Shown here: positions 36,366 to 46,646 of the stretch, one piece after another
Layout of the letters: each line of letters opens with the position of its first letter
Numbering within the stretch: the stretch's first letter is position 1
Assembly: GCF_000384415.1 (NCBI RefSeq)
Contig: NZ_ARVU01000001.1
Span: 930,001-994,000 of the forward strand
From: Cycloclasticus pugetii PS-1
GTDB taxonomy: Bacteria; Pseudomonadota; Gammaproteobacteria; Methylococcales; Cycloclasticaceae
DNA length: 64,000 bases
Direction of reading: 5' to 3'
The notes under the pieces: model-generated
What the model saw: only the letters and a program-made list of their open reading frames with translations
Databases searched by the model: none
What the model was told of the DNA's origin: nothing
Made by a program: the position numbers and the translations under genes

Positions 36366-37628
36366 ATGAAACTACACTGGCAAATTTTTATTGCAATTGG
36401 CTTAGCGATTATTGCGGGTATTGCAACAGGAGAAGAAGCGGGTATAGGTTCATTCACTTTTTATGATGTGTATGTATTTTTAGGTACGTTATTTCTTAAT
36501 GCACTAAAAATGTTGATAGTCCCATTGATCTTGTCATCGATTATTTGTGGAATTGCAAATATGGGTAACTTAGGTGGTTTAGGTCGTTTAGGGGGGAAGA
36601 CAATTACGTATTATCTGTCGACCAGTCTGGTTGCTATTTTAATCGGTTTGGTTTTGGTTAATATCGTAGAGCCAGGCATCATTGCTGGTGAACCAGTTCG
36701 TGATCGTGTTGGCTTAACGGAAGATATTACAGAGGTTGCTTCAAAGCTAGAAGGAAAAGGAGCTGCTGATATCACCGGTATATTTTTACGGATGGTGCCA
36801 ACCAATATTGTCGCAGCAGCAGCCAATGGCCAAATGTTAGGGCTGATCTTTTTTGGACTATTATTTGGCTATTTTATGACTCAAATAATCGAACAAAGAA
36901 AAACAGTTTTGCTGACATTTTGGAATGCAGTATTGGATGTAATGATGAAAATGACCGATTGGGTCATGAAGTTTGCACCGATCGGTGTTTTTGGCTTAGT
37001 AGCTAAAGTAGTTGCTTCAACAGGCTTAGCTGCTTTTTTACCATTAGCCTATTTTTTCTTTACGGTATTAGGTGCTTTAGTTATTCATATGTTTGGTGTT
37101 ATGCCATTAGTGTTGAAATACCTCGGTGGCGTTAAACCACTTCGCCATTACAAAGCGATGACCCCCGCATTGCTGACCTCTTTCTCAACAAGCTCGTCGT
37201 CAGCCACACTGCCCATTACGTTAGAGTGTGTTGAAAAAAACGCAGGTGTTTCAAATCGTACAAGTAGCTTTGTCTTGCCGTTAGGTGCAACTATTAATAT
37301 GGATGGTACGGCGTTATACGAATGCGTGGCAGCTATGTTTATTGCTCAAGCTTATGGCTTAAGTTTAGGGTTTACTGAGCAGTTTCTTATTGTCCTAACA
37401 GCCTTGGTTACCTCGATTGGTGTAGCGGGTATTCCAGCGGCAAGTCTTGTTGCAATCAGTATTATTTTGGTAACAATAGGGCTTCCATTAGAGGGCATTG
37501 GGCTTATTCTTGCTGTCGATCGTGTTTTGGATATGTGTAGAACCAGCGTTAATGTATTTAGTGATTCTTGTGGCGCAGTTATTATTGCTCGAAGTGAAGG
37601 CGAAGATCAGGTTTTACAATCAAAATAA
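36366..37628 (+). CDS. Dicarboxylate/amino acid:cation symporter (DAACS family)
   Basis: Sodium- or proton-coupled carrier of the GltP/DctA family, 420 residues. The two re-entrant-loop signatures are present: the serine-rich SFSTSSSSATLP and NMDGTALYE in helix 7, with GIPAASLVAISI in the second hairpin. Six bases after ppiD and seven before the next gene, so possibly co-transcribed. Substrate (glutamate/aspartate or C4-dicarboxylate) cannot be decided by eye. Confidence 0.92.
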   Translation: MKLHWQIFIAIGLAIIAGIATGEEAGIGSFTFYDVYVFLGTLFLNALKMLIVPLILSSIICGIANMGNLGGLGRLGGKTITYYLSTSLVAILIGLVLVNIVEPGIIAGEPVRDRVGLTEDITEVASKLEGKGAADITGIFLRMVPTNIVAAAANGQMLGLIFFGLLFGYFMTQIIEQRKTVLLTFWNAVLDVMMKMTDWVMKFAPIGVFGLVAKVVASTGLAAFLPLAYFFFTVLGALVIHMFGVMPLVLKYLGGVKPLRHYKAMTPALLTSFSTSSSSATLPITLECVEKNAGVSNRTSSFVLPLGATINMDGTALYECVAAMFIAQAYGLSLGFTEQFLIVLTALVTSIGVAGIPAASLVAISIILVTIGLPLEGIGLILAVDRVLDMCRTSVNVFSDSCGAVIIARSEGEDQVLQSK

Positions 37629-37634
37629 ATCATC

Positions 37635-39782
37635 GTGAATAAGCCAGTAATTAAACTGCGTAGGGCAGCGGGTTTTCTCTTTTTAGTGCTATTAATGTCT
37701 GCTTGTACAGATAAGGCTTTAAATAACCCTTATGTTGAGGATCACGGAGAAGGCAAGGTCATATATTCGTCATTTTCTGAACGGCCTAAGCATCTTGATC
37801 CTGCGAAAGCGTACAGTTCAAATGAGTATGCCATTATTGCGCAGGTCTACGAACCATTATTTCAATATCATTATTTAAAACGGCCTTATCAATTAGAACC
37901 GTTAGCGGCCGCTAAAATGCCTTCGGTCAGCTACTTAAATGCGAAAGGTGAATATTTGTCAGACGATGCGGATGTGGCCAATATTGCTTTTAGTGAATAT
38001 CATTTAACAATTAAAAATGATATTAAATTTCAGCCCCACCCGAGTTTTAATCTTGAATTACATAAAACATTGCCCGAGGGTTGGGATACTCGGTCTTTAT
38101 ACGACTTACCAACGGCAACACGTACATTAACGGTAGATGATTTTATTTATCAAATAAAGCGTTTGGCTGACCCAGCAACACAATCACCAATAGCCAGCTT
38201 AATGGCGAACTATATAGTGGGTTTTAAAGAGTTTTCAGAAACACAAACGGCATTACAAAATAAATCGCCTAGATTAAGTAAAACTCAACGTTTGCACTCT
38301 GAGCAAATGACTGGCATCAAAAAATTAACGGGTCAACACTTTACGATTCGCATCAAAGGGAAATACCCACAGTTTATAAATTGGTTAGCAATGCCATTTT
38401 TTGCACCAATGCCCTGGGAAGCAGATGAGTTTTATTCAAACCCTCTATTGGTAGAAAAAAACATAACATTAGATTGGTTCCCTGTGGGAACAGGACCATA
38501 TTTTTTGCAAGAAAATAACCCTAATAGACGAATGGTTCTGGCAAAAAACCCTAATTTTCATACGGAGTATTACCCTTCAGAAGCATACCCTGGTGCAGAT
38601 ATTCAGACCTTATTGATGGATGCAGGCAAACCATTACCCTTAACAGATAAAGTGATTTTCTCGTTAGAAAAAGAGAGCATTCCTTATTGGAATAAATTTT
38701 TACAAGGTTATTACGATGTCTCCGGTATTAGTTCAGATAGTTTTGACCAAGCGGTTAGTTTTTCGGCGCAAGGGGATGTTGGTTTAACCGATAATATGAT
38801 TGCACGTGGCATTGGCCTACAAACAGCGGTGACAACATCGACCTATTATTTCGCGTTTAATATGTTAGATAATGTTGTTGGTGGTGATTCTGACAAGACT
38901 AGAAAGCTACGTCATGCTATTTCTATAGTTATGGATTATGAGGAATATATTTCAATTTTTCAAAATGGTCGTGGTGTTCCAGCACAAAGTATTATTCCTC
39001 CAGGTATTTTTGGTCATGTTGCTGGTAAGCAAGGGATGAACCCTGTTGTTTATAACTGGCGTGATGGCTTACGCAGACGGACTGTGGCTGAAGCAAGGGA
39101 GTTGCTGGCTGAGGCGGGCTACCCGAATGGGTTAGACCCAGCAACTGGGAAACCGTTGGTTTTATATTTTGACACAATGGACAGTGGGCCAGATAGCAAA
39201 GCTAGACTAAATTGGTTACGTAAACAGTTTGATAAACTTAATATTCAACTGGTTATTCGTAGTACAGATTACAATCGCTTCCAAGAAAAAATGCGTAATG
39301 GTAATGCGCAAATGTTTATGTGGGGTTGGAATGCAGATTACCCAGATCCTGAGAATTTTTTATTTTTGTTATACGGCAAAAATGCCAAATCAATTCATGG
39401 CGGTGAAAATGCTTCTAATTATCAAAATAAACAGTTTGATCGTTTGTTTGAGAAAATGAGCGCTATGGAAAATACCCCTGAACGCCAAGCGATCATTAAA
39501 CAAATGGTAGCAATCAGCCAACAAGATGCACCGTGGTTATGGGGCTTTCATCCAAAAGCTTTTTCACTACATCATGCTTGGTATAAAAATGCATACCCCA
39601 ATTTAATGGCCAATAATAAAACTAAATACATCAATATTGACCCTGAGATGAGGGATGAATATCAAAAGAAATGGAATGCGCCGGTTTATTGGCCATTAGT
39701 GTTCGTTTTATTGGTGATAGCCTGTTTACTATTACCTGCTTACATTATCTATCGGCGAATTGAGCGTTCCACAGCCCTATGA
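37635..39782 (+). CDS. Peptide-type ABC transporter substrate-binding lipoprotein with C-terminal membrane helix
   Basis: Family 5 (oligopeptide/nickel) solute-binding protein, 715 residues, longer than the usual 500-600. A GTG start leads into a signal ending in LMSAC, so Cys24 is probably lipidated. The core family motif region (RPKHLDPAKAYSSNEY) is present. Unusually the C-terminus carries a hydrophobic helix (VYWPLVFVLLVIACLLL) followed by basic residues, predicting a second membrane anchor. It overlaps the next permease gene by four bases. Confidence 0.88.
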   Translation: MNKPVIKLRRAAGFLFLVLLMSACTDKALNNPYVEDHGEGKVIYSSFSERPKHLDPAKAYSSNEYAIIAQVYEPLFQYHYLKRPYQLEPLAAAKMPSVSYLNAKGEYLSDDADVANIAFSEYHLTIKNDIKFQPHPSFNLELHKTLPEGWDTRSLYDLPTATRTLTVDDFIYQIKRLADPATQSPIASLMANYIVGFKEFSETQTALQNKSPRLSKTQRLHSEQMTGIKKLTGQHFTIRIKGKYPQFINWLAMPFFAPMPWEADEFYSNPLLVEKNITLDWFPVGTGPYFLQENNPNRRMVLAKNPNFHTEYYPSEAYPGADIQTLLMDAGKPLPLTDKVIFSLEKESIPYWNKFLQGYYDVSGISSDSFDQAVSFSAQGDVGLTDNMIARGIGLQTAVTTSTYYFAFNMLDNVVGGDSDKTRKLRHAISIVMDYEEYISIFQNGRGVPAQSIIPPGIFGHVAGKQGMNPVVYNWRDGLRRRTVAEARELLAEAGYPNGLDPATGKPLVLYFDTMDSGPDSKARLNWLRKQFDKLNIQLVIRSTDYNRFQEKMRNGNAQMFMWGWNADYPDPENFLFLLYGKNAKSIHGGENASNYQNKQFDRLFEKMSAMENTPERQAIIKQMVAISQQDAPWLWGFHPKAFSLHHAWYKNAYPNLMANNKTKYINIDPEMRDEYQKKWNAPVYWPLVFVLLVIACLLLPAYIIYRRIERSTAL

Positions 39783-40756
39783 TTAATTACATTATCAGAC
39801 GTTTGTTTTATGTATTACCTGTGTTGCTTGGGGTCAATATATTAACGTTTGTACTATTTTTTATTGTTAATTCACCCGATGATATGGCGCGAATGCAACT
39901 GGGTGATAAACATGTGACTCAGGCTGCGGTTGATAACTGGAAGCAACAACGTGGCTATAATTTACCGTTACTGTGGAACAAGCAAGAAGCGGGTGTTAAA
40001 CAGTTTTCGGAAACAATTTTTTTTGAAAAATCAGTGGGTTTGTTTGTATTTGATTTAGGCGTTTCTGATAGTGGTCGTGATATTGTTGCCGATATTTCGC
40101 AACGGATGTGGCCCAGTTTAGCTATCGCTATTCCATCATTAATATTTGGGGTATTAGCAAATATTACATTTGCCCTCTTATTAATATTTTATCGAGGCAG
40201 TATTTTAGAGTTTGGTGGTTTGTTTTTATGTATAGCCTTAATGTCTATTTCAGGGCTGTTTTATATTATTGCTGGTCAATATTTTGTAGGCAAGTTGTTA
40301 GCGCTAACCCCCATTTCTGGATATGCTCCGGGTGTCGATGCACTTAAGTTTATTATCCTACCTGTGTTGATTGGTGTGGTGTCTGGTTTAGGCTCTGGTG
40401 TTCGCTGGTACCGTACGTTATTTTTAGAAGAGGCTGCAAAGGATTATGTTAGAACAGCAAAAGCAAAGGGGCTGTCTGATATCGAAGTATTATTTAAACA
40501 TGTGCTTAAAAATGCCATGATTCCAATTCTAACCGGCATTGTTGTGATATTACCCTTGCTCTTTATGGGGAGCTTGATTACCGAATCGTTTTTTGGAATA
40601 CCGGGTTTAGGCAGTTACACCATTGACGCGATCAGTAGTCAAGACTTTGCTATTGTTCGTTCAATGGTGTTTCTTGGTTCATTTTTATACATTATTGGCC
40701 TGCTTTTGACCGATATTTCTTACACCTTGGTTGATCCAAGAGTACGGCTAGATTAA
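39779..40756 (+). CDS. ABC transporter permease, DppB/OppB type
   Basis: Inner-membrane subunit of 325 residues with six predicted helices. N-terminal YIIRRLFYVLPVLLGVNILTF is typical of DppB-type permeases, and the EAA loop is AAKDYVRTAKAKGLSDIEVLFKHVLKNA. Overlaps the binding-protein gene by four bases and the next permease by one, so translation is coupled. Confidence 0.92.
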   Translation: MINYIIRRLFYVLPVLLGVNILTFVLFFIVNSPDDMARMQLGDKHVTQAAVDNWKQQRGYNLPLLWNKQEAGVKQFSETIFFEKSVGLFVFDLGVSDSGRDIVADISQRMWPSLAIAIPSLIFGVLANITFALLLIFYRGSILEFGGLFLCIALMSISGLFYIIAGQYFVGKLLALTPISGYAPGVDALKFIILPVLIGVVSGLGSGVRWYRTLFLEEAAKDYVRTAKAKGLSDIEVLFKHVLKNAMIPILTGIVVILPLLFMGSLITESFFGIPGLGSYTIDAISSQDFAIVRSMVFLGSFLYIIGLLLTDISYTLVDPRVRLD

Positions 40757-42105
40757 TGCTGACGCTTTTATGGACAGATATGGCTGTGTTTGCCCTTGTG
40801 ATCAGTGGGGTATGGGCTGTTTGCTATTCTCGAAAAAAAGAACATTTACGCCGGCCTTGGTTAAAAGTAATGAACAACTCGGTTGGCGTTATATCACTAA
40901 CCGTTTTATTGGTGTTTTTATTGATTGGTACGTTAGATTCTATTCGGCTTGAGCATCATGAAACATTAGCGAATGGACAAATAAATGAACATGCAGAAGT
41001 CGTCAGTGTGTTGGATATCATATTGACGCCTTTGCGCACAAAGGTAGAGAAAACGTACTCTAAGCCTTTTGCACATTTGGCCTATGCTAAAGAAATGCGT
41101 GTCGATGCAAGCGGTGTTACTCGCTGGGTTTATCCTCCGTTGCTTCATGGAGGGGCGCATTTAGCTAAACCATCTAATAAGCAAAAAGATATCCTGGTTA
41201 AAATCTTACAAGGACTAGCAACGGGGGTTTTGGTCTGGTTCTTCTTAATAGCTATTTTTAAGCTGATAAGTAAACGTGCATTATTTACTGGCTCTAATGG
41301 CCTAAAGAGTTGTCTCTTAACGCTATTGGTTATATTTTGCTTAGTGTCTGTTTTAACAATGTTAGCACCTCATTACCATGTTTTAGGTACAGACAAGGTG
41401 GGCGAAGATGTGCTTTATCAAGCGATAAAAAGTATTCGTACAGGCTTGGTTATTGGTGCACTGACAACCATTGTTATGTTGCCTATAGCGATTACTTTTG
41501 GCTTAACCGCTGGGTTTTTTCGCGGTTGGATAGACGATGTTATTCAATACCTCTATACCACCCTAAGCTCCATTCCTAGTGTGTTACTGATAGCTGCAGC
41601 TATCTTAATGGCGCAGGTTTATATGGCAAATAACCCTGAATTATTTACCACAGTTGAAGACAGAGCGGATATGCGGCTCTTGCTGCTGTGTATGATTTTA
41701 GGTATTACGAGTTGGACAGGGCTTTGTCGACTATTACGTGCGGAAACCTTGAAAATTCGCGAAATGGACTATGTTGTTGCTGCTCGAGCATTAGGTGTTG
41801 GGAAGTTTCAATTGTTGAAGCGGCATGTGCTGCCTAATGTCATGCATATAGTGATGATTACCATTGTGCTCGATTTTAGTGGATTAGTGCTGGCCGAAGC
41901 GGTTCTGTCTTATATAAATATAGGTGTTGATCCATCAACCTACAGCTGGGGCAATATGATTAATACATCGCGGTTAGAAATGGCGCGTGAGCCGATTGTT
42001 TGGTGGTCTTTAACCGCGGCGTTTATTTTTATGTTTACCTTGGTGTTAGCGGCTAATTTATTTGCGGATGTCGTACGGGATGCTTTTGACCCAAGATCAA
42101 TATAA
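40756..42105 (+). CDS. ABC transporter permease, DppC/OppC type, with long N-terminal region
   Basis: 449-residue partner permease, well above the usual 280-340. The C-terminal 250 residues form the standard domain (LGTDKVGEDVL, EAA loop MDYVVAARALGVGKFQLLKRHVLPN). The first 200 residues hold three extra hydrophobic segments and a roughly 80-residue soluble stretch (about 68-150) between them. Such insertions are seen in some YejE-type permeases. It is followed by serB rather than the ATPase gene. Confidence 0.9.
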   Translation: MLTLLWTDMAVFALVISGVWAVCYSRKKEHLRRPWLKVMNNSVGVISLTVLLVFLLIGTLDSIRLEHHETLANGQINEHAEVVSVLDIILTPLRTKVEKTYSKPFAHLAYAKEMRVDASGVTRWVYPPLLHGGAHLAKPSNKQKDILVKILQGLATGVLVWFFLIAIFKLISKRALFTGSNGLKSCLLTLLVIFCLVSVLTMLAPHYHVLGTDKVGEDVLYQAIKSIRTGLVIGALTTIVMLPIAITFGLTAGFFRGWIDDVIQYLYTTLSSIPSVLLIAAAILMAQVYMANNPELFTTVEDRADMRLLLLCMILGITSWTGLCRLLRAETLKIREMDYVVAARALGVGKFQLLKRHVLPNVMHIVMITIVLDFSGLVLAEAVLSYINIGVDPSTYSWGNMINTSRLEMAREPIVWWSLTAAFIFMFTLVLAANLFADVVRDAFDPRSI

Positions 42106-42151
42106 TTGAAAGCGTAGATTAACTTAAATTAAATTTGTAACGTATTGAATA

Positions 42152-42979
42152 ATGAATAAATATATTTTCCATGATGCTCTTTTTTCTGATCAAGACCTTT
42201 CTTATATCAGTAAGGTTTTTGATACAAAAGCTGAACCTAACGATGGGTTTTATAGCTTAACGAGTCCACAGTTTGTTGAGCTTTCAGCAGTACGCCAGGC
42301 ATTAAACTGCGATGTAAGTCGGTTACCAGATCATTTCGATGGACAGCAAGTACGCTTAATAGTCACTGATATGGACTCAACATTAATTTCTATTGAATGT
42401 ATTGATGAAATTGCTGATATGTTAGGTATCAAGCCAAAGGTGTCGAGTATTACAGAAGCTGCGATGCGTGGTGAGTTAAATTTTGAAGAGTCGTTGACTC
42501 AACGAGTTGCGTTATTGAAAGGGTTACCTGTCGGGGAGTTGCAGCGTGTCTATGATGAACGGTTAAAGCTAAACCCGGGTGCAGAGAAACTTAATGATTA
42601 TTTAAAGCAGTCAAAGATAAAGTTGGCCCTAGTGTCAGGTGGTTTTACTTTTTTTACTGAAAAATTAAAAAACAGATTAAACCTAGATTACACACTAGCT
42701 AATACCTTGGAAGTTGCTGATGGTTGCCTAACCGGTGCAGTGGAGGGTGATATTGTTGGCGCACAATCAAAAGCAGATTTGTTATTAGCGTTGTCTAAGG
42801 AATTGGGGTTAGCGCAGCATCAAGTGATAGCAATGGGTGATGGCGCCAATGACTTGTTGATGATGAATTGTGCTGGTTTAAGCGTGGCTTATCATGCAAA
42901 ACCAACCGTTCAGGCTCAAACGGATATTCAATTAAACCATCGTGGTTTAGATGCTGTGGTTGATCTACTGAAAGCTTAA
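42152..42979 (+). CDS. serB: Phosphoserine phosphatase
   Basis: Last step of serine synthesis. HAD-superfamily protein of 275 residues with nucleophile motif DMDSTL (D73, D75), ALVSGGF (motif II), and GDGANDLLMM (motif IV), all typical of SerB. It is shorter than E. coli SerB (322) because the N-terminal ACT-like domain is reduced. It sits 46 bases after the ABC permease and 5 bases before the ABC ATPase, an odd place for a biosynthetic gene. Confidence 0.94.
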   Translation: MNKYIFHDALFSDQDLSYISKVFDTKAEPNDGFYSLTSPQFVELSAVRQALNCDVSRLPDHFDGQQVRLIVTDMDSTLISIECIDEIADMLGIKPKVSSITEAAMRGELNFEESLTQRVALLKGLPVGELQRVYDERLKLNPGAEKLNDYLKQSKIKLALVSGGFTFFTEKLKNRLNLDYTLANTLEVADGCLTGAVEGDIVGAQSKADLLLALSKELGLAQHQVIAMGDGANDLLMMNCAGLSVAYHAKPTVQAQTDIQLNHRGLDAVVDLLKA

Positions 42980-42984
42980 TTAAG

Positions 42985-44979
42985 ATGCGCGCACCGATAC
43001 TGTCCGTTGACGGACTGATGACTCAATTTAATCAACCGTCTGAAACGGTTAAAGCGGTTGATGGTGTAAGTTTTGACATTGCTGAAGGGGAGACCTTTGC
43101 ACTGGTTGGTGAGTCGGGTTGTGGCAAGTCAGTGACTGCTTTATCAGTAATGAGGCTGTTGTCTAATAACGCGCAAATAACAGCAGGAAAGGTACTATAT
43201 CGGGGCGTCGATCTATTACGGATGGCAGAAAAAGATATGCGTCAGGTACGTGGAGCGCGTATATCGATGATATTTCAAGATCCAATGACATCGTTGAACC
43301 CAGTGCTAAGTATTGGGGAGCAGATTGCAGAAGCAGTTTTAGTACATAAGAAACAAGCCGCTGAGGATGTGAGAAAACGTGTCATAGGATTGATTAAACA
43401 AGTCGGTATACCGGATGCAGATGAACGTTATGCTGATTACCCCCATCAATTATCCGGAGGAATGAGACAGCGAGTGATGATTGCCATTGCGTTAGCAAAT
43501 GAGCCTGATTTATTGATTGCCGATGAGCCGACAACAGCGCTAGATGTAACTATCCAAACGCAAATTCTACAGTTGCTTAAAGAATTGCAGCGAGAAATGG
43601 GCATGTCGTTATGGATTATCACGCATGACTTGGGCATTGTGTCTGATATGGCTGACAAAGTTGCGGTGATGTATGCAGGGCAGTTAGTTGAAATGGCATC
43701 GCGAGATGACTTTTTTAAAAAGCCAGTACATCCTTATAGTCAGCGTTTATTTGATGCTGTTCCTAAAATGGAAAAGCGCAAGGAGTCGTTGGTAACCCTG
43801 CCAGGCACAGTTCCTAAGCTATCGCAGCCATTTGTTGGCTGCCGGTTTGCAGATCGTTGTGATTTTAAACAGTCGTCTTGTGTAGATTCGACTATGGTTG
43901 AGTGGACCGAGGTATCTAATACACATCAAGTAAGGTGTATAAGGGTAGGCGAGCTTGAACTGGTTGAGAAACTAGGGACTACATTGGCTCCTTCAAATGA
44001 AGATGCGGTAAACCATTCATCGTTAACGGTTAATCAATTAAAAGTTCATTTTCCGATCAAGAAAGGCTTGCTAAAGCGCACGGTTGGGCAGGTTAAGGCG
44101 GTAGATGAGGTTAGTTTGGACTTAACAGCAGGCAGTACAACTGCGTTAGTTGGGGAGTCCGGTTGTGGCAAAACCACGTTAGGAAAAGCACTGTTACGAT
44201 TGTTGCCTATTACATCGGGTGATGTTGTATATAAGGGGCAGAATATCGCAAAGCTCTCAGAAAAAGCTTTTCAAGCATACCGCCAGCAGCTGCAAATTAT
44301 TTTCCAAGATCCATTCTCATCGATGAACCCAAGAATGCTGGTTGGTGATATTTTGGAGGAAGGAATTAGGGCGTTAAAACCTAATTTAAGTGATGCCGAT
44401 GTTGTGCGTGAGTGCAACAGCTTACTGCTTAAAGTTGGCTTAACAACAGAGGTTAGATTACGTTATCCTCACGAGTTTTCAGGTGGGCAGCGTCAACGTC
44501 TTTGTATTGCCCGTGCTTTGGCGGTTAATCCGTCAGTAATTGTTTGTGATGAACCAACCAGTGCATTAGATGTTTCTGTGCAAGCGCAAGTTTTAAATTT
44601 GTTGAAACAACTGCAACATGAGAAAGGGCTTAGTTATTTATTTATTACTCATGATCTGTCAGTGGTGGCTTATTTAGCTGATAAGGTTGCCGTTATGTAT
44701 TTAGGGCGAATTGTTGAATATGGCAAGGTTGAAGAGGTACTTAATCGCCCGGCTCACCCTTATACAAAGGCATTGATTGAAGCAGTTCCTAGCTGGGATA
44801 AAGATTTGGGGAAAAAGGTCATTAAACTGCCAGATAATATGCCATCACCCGCTAATCCGCCAACTGGCTGCCATTTCCATACACGTTGTGATCAAGCGAT
44901 GGCTGATTGTAGCCAAATCAAACCGACTGATGTGTTATTGAGTGAAAGCCATAAAGTAGCCTGTTTGTTGTATCGGTAA
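42985..44979 (+). CDS. ABC transporter ATPase, two fused nucleotide-binding domains (peptide type)
   Basis: 664-residue tandem ATPase, like YejF or GsiA, that would serve the permease pair upstream. Domain 1: Walker A GESGCGKSV, signature LSGGMRQR, LIADEPTTALD. Domain 2: GESGCGKTT, FSGGQRQR, VCDEPTSALD. Each is followed by an oligopeptide-transporter C-terminal segment with Cys-containing FADRCDF and HTRCDQA motifs. The four ABC genes are complete, with serB between permease and ATPase. Confidence 0.94.
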   Translation: MRAPILSVDGLMTQFNQPSETVKAVDGVSFDIAEGETFALVGESGCGKSVTALSVMRLLSNNAQITAGKVLYRGVDLLRMAEKDMRQVRGARISMIFQDPMTSLNPVLSIGEQIAEAVLVHKKQAAEDVRKRVIGLIKQVGIPDADERYADYPHQLSGGMRQRVMIAIALANEPDLLIADEPTTALDVTIQTQILQLLKELQREMGMSLWIITHDLGIVSDMADKVAVMYAGQLVEMASRDDFFKKPVHPYSQRLFDAVPKMEKRKESLVTLPGTVPKLSQPFVGCRFADRCDFKQSSCVDSTMVEWTEVSNTHQVRCIRVGELELVEKLGTTLAPSNEDAVNHSSLTVNQLKVHFPIKKGLLKRTVGQVKAVDEVSLDLTAGSTTALVGESGCGKTTLGKALLRLLPITSGDVVYKGQNIAKLSEKAFQAYRQQLQIIFQDPFSSMNPRMLVGDILEEGIRALKPNLSDADVVRECNSLLLKVGLTTEVRLRYPHEFSGGQRQRLCIARALAVNPSVIVCDEPTSALDVSVQAQVLNLLKQLQHEKGLSYLFITHDLSVVAYLADKVAVMYLGRIVEYGKVEEVLNRPAHPYTKALIEAVPSWDKDLGKKVIKLPDNMPSPANPPTGCHFHTRCDQAMADCSQIKPTDVLLSESHKVACLLYR

Positions 44980-44989
44980 ACGTAGCTTG

Positions 44990-46588
44990 TTATGTCCTGG
45001 TGACATCAACAATAATTTTTAGTTTTTGTCCTGGCTTCAGGTATTTTTTATTTAAGGTGTTCCAACGTTTCAAATCTATAATGCTAACGTTGAACTTCCT
45101 AGAAATAAGGTACAAAGAGTCACCGCTTTTTACGGTATAGCGAATAGTCTGGTTTTTACGTTGAGAGGCAAGTTGTGTGCGCGGGCTTGGATGTGTTGGG
45201 TGCTGACTCCAAATAACCAGCTTTTGACCAATTTTTAAGGTATCTCTGGGGGCCATTGCATTCCATTTAGCTAAGCTGCGAACGCCCACTCCGTATTGTT
45301 TAGCAATACTCCAGAATGAATCGCCTGACTGAACGTAATACTCTACTTTTTGCCCCTGGCGCGTGGTGTTAATAATGTCACTTTTACGCATATCCGCACT
45401 ACTAGCGTATAAACGATTATTGTAATTAGCCGTAGGTATAAGTAGATGCTTGCCAGCTCTGATCAGGTTGTTTTTAATAGGGTTAGCTTGTTTTATTTGT
45501 GTAACCGTCGTGCGGTAACGTCTAGCAATTTGTCCCAAAGTTTCGCCGTTTTTAACTTTATGGCGAACCCACTTTAAGCGTTGTGAGTCGGGTAAAGCAG
45601 CCAATTTAGTTTTAAAATCGGCAGATTTAGACACGGGAAGTAGTAGGTAATGGGGCCCTTCAGGGCTGGTTGCCCATTGGTTAAATGAAGGGTTAAGAAT
45701 GTATAAGTCTTCAATGCTAATTTCGGCAAGCTCAGCGGCGCGAGCAAGGTCAAGTTGTTTTGTAATGTTTACTTTTTCAAAAAATGGCTCATTAGGGATA
45801 TCGATGAGTGTTACATTGTACTTGTCGGCATTTGCAAGAATACTTGCAATGGCAATTAATTTGGGGACGTAATGTCGCGTTTCTTTGCGAAGGCTAAGTG
45901 CCCAAAAATCAGTTGGGTGACCGAGTCGCCTGTTCTTTCTCATTGCTGACGACACAGAACCGCCGCCTGCATTATAGCCAGCTAAGGCAAGAAACCAATC
46001 ATCATCAAATCGTTTAGATAGTTTTGTAAGGTAAGTTAAAGCAGCATTTGTAGAAGCGTACACATCACGTCGCCCATCATACCACCAAGTTTGTTTTAAG
46101 CCGTATGCGACACCAGTAGAGGGGATGAACTGCCATAAACCAGCAGCTCTGCCATGCGAATAAGCAAAGGGTTTATAAGCACTTTCAACAATGGGTAAGA
46201 GGGCAAGTTCACCGGGAAGTCCGCGTTTTTCTATTTCATTAACGATATGGAAAAGATACGGTTTTGCATTTTGTTGAACGCGTATTAAATAGTCAGGGTG
46301 TTTGCTGTACCAGTCAATCTCAGCTTGGATGCGGTCGTTTTCAATGGTCGGGAATTGATACAATGAGAACAAACGAGACCAGAGATTTTTCGACAAATTG
46401 ACGTTAGATGAAGGCGTTTTTTGAACAGCCTTTATAGTGCTTGAACTGGCTAGCGATTGTGCTTCAGTAGAAGGGTTTAGTTCAGCTGTTGGCGTCGGTT
46501 TAAGCTGTATCGGGGTACAAGAAATAAGTATAGTAAAGCTGGCAAATAAAAGAAAACTGATCGTTTTATTTGTGATTAAATATCGCAT
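44990..46588 (-). CDS. mltD: Membrane-bound lytic murein transglycosylase D with three LysM repeats
   Basis: Lipoprotein (lipobox ILISC, Cys24) that cleaves peptidoglycan between MurNAc and GlcNAc. The SLT domain spans about residues 105-260, with the catalytic Glu135 in LPIVESAYKP and the AAGLWQFIPSTG block. Three LysM domains follow at about 340-388, 418-461 and 483-527. Length 532 is a little above E. coli MltD (452), owing to the third LysM. Convergent with the ABC ATPase gene, with only ten bases between the ends. Confidence 0.94.
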   Translation of the reverse strand: MRYLITNKTISFLLFASFTILISCTPIQLKPTPTAELNPSTEAQSLASSSTIKAVQKTPSSNVNLSKNLWSRLFSLYQFPTIENDRIQAEIDWYSKHPDYLIRVQQNAKPYLFHIVNEIEKRGLPGELALLPIVESAYKPFAYSHGRAAGLWQFIPSTGVAYGLKQTWWYDGRRDVYASTNAALTYLTKLSKRFDDDWFLALAGYNAGGGSVSSAMRKNRRLGHPTDFWALSLRKETRHYVPKLIAIASILANADKYNVTLIDIPNEPFFEKVNITKQLDLARAAELAEISIEDLYILNPSFNQWATSPEGPHYLLLPVSKSADFKTKLAALPDSQRLKWVRHKVKNGETLGQIARRYRTTVTQIKQANPIKNNLIRAGKHLLIPTANYNNRLYASSADMRKSDIINTTRQGQKVEYYVQSGDSFWSIAKQYGVGVRSLAKWNAMAPRDTLKIGQKLVIWSQHPTHPSPRTQLASQRKNQTIRYTVKSGDSLYLISRKFNVSIIDLKRWNTLNKKYLKPGQKLKIIVDVTRT

Positions 46589-46646
46589 TGAATTGGGCTA
46601 GTTGTGACGGGTTAGTTTAATATTCTAATTATAGGTTGTTTAATTA

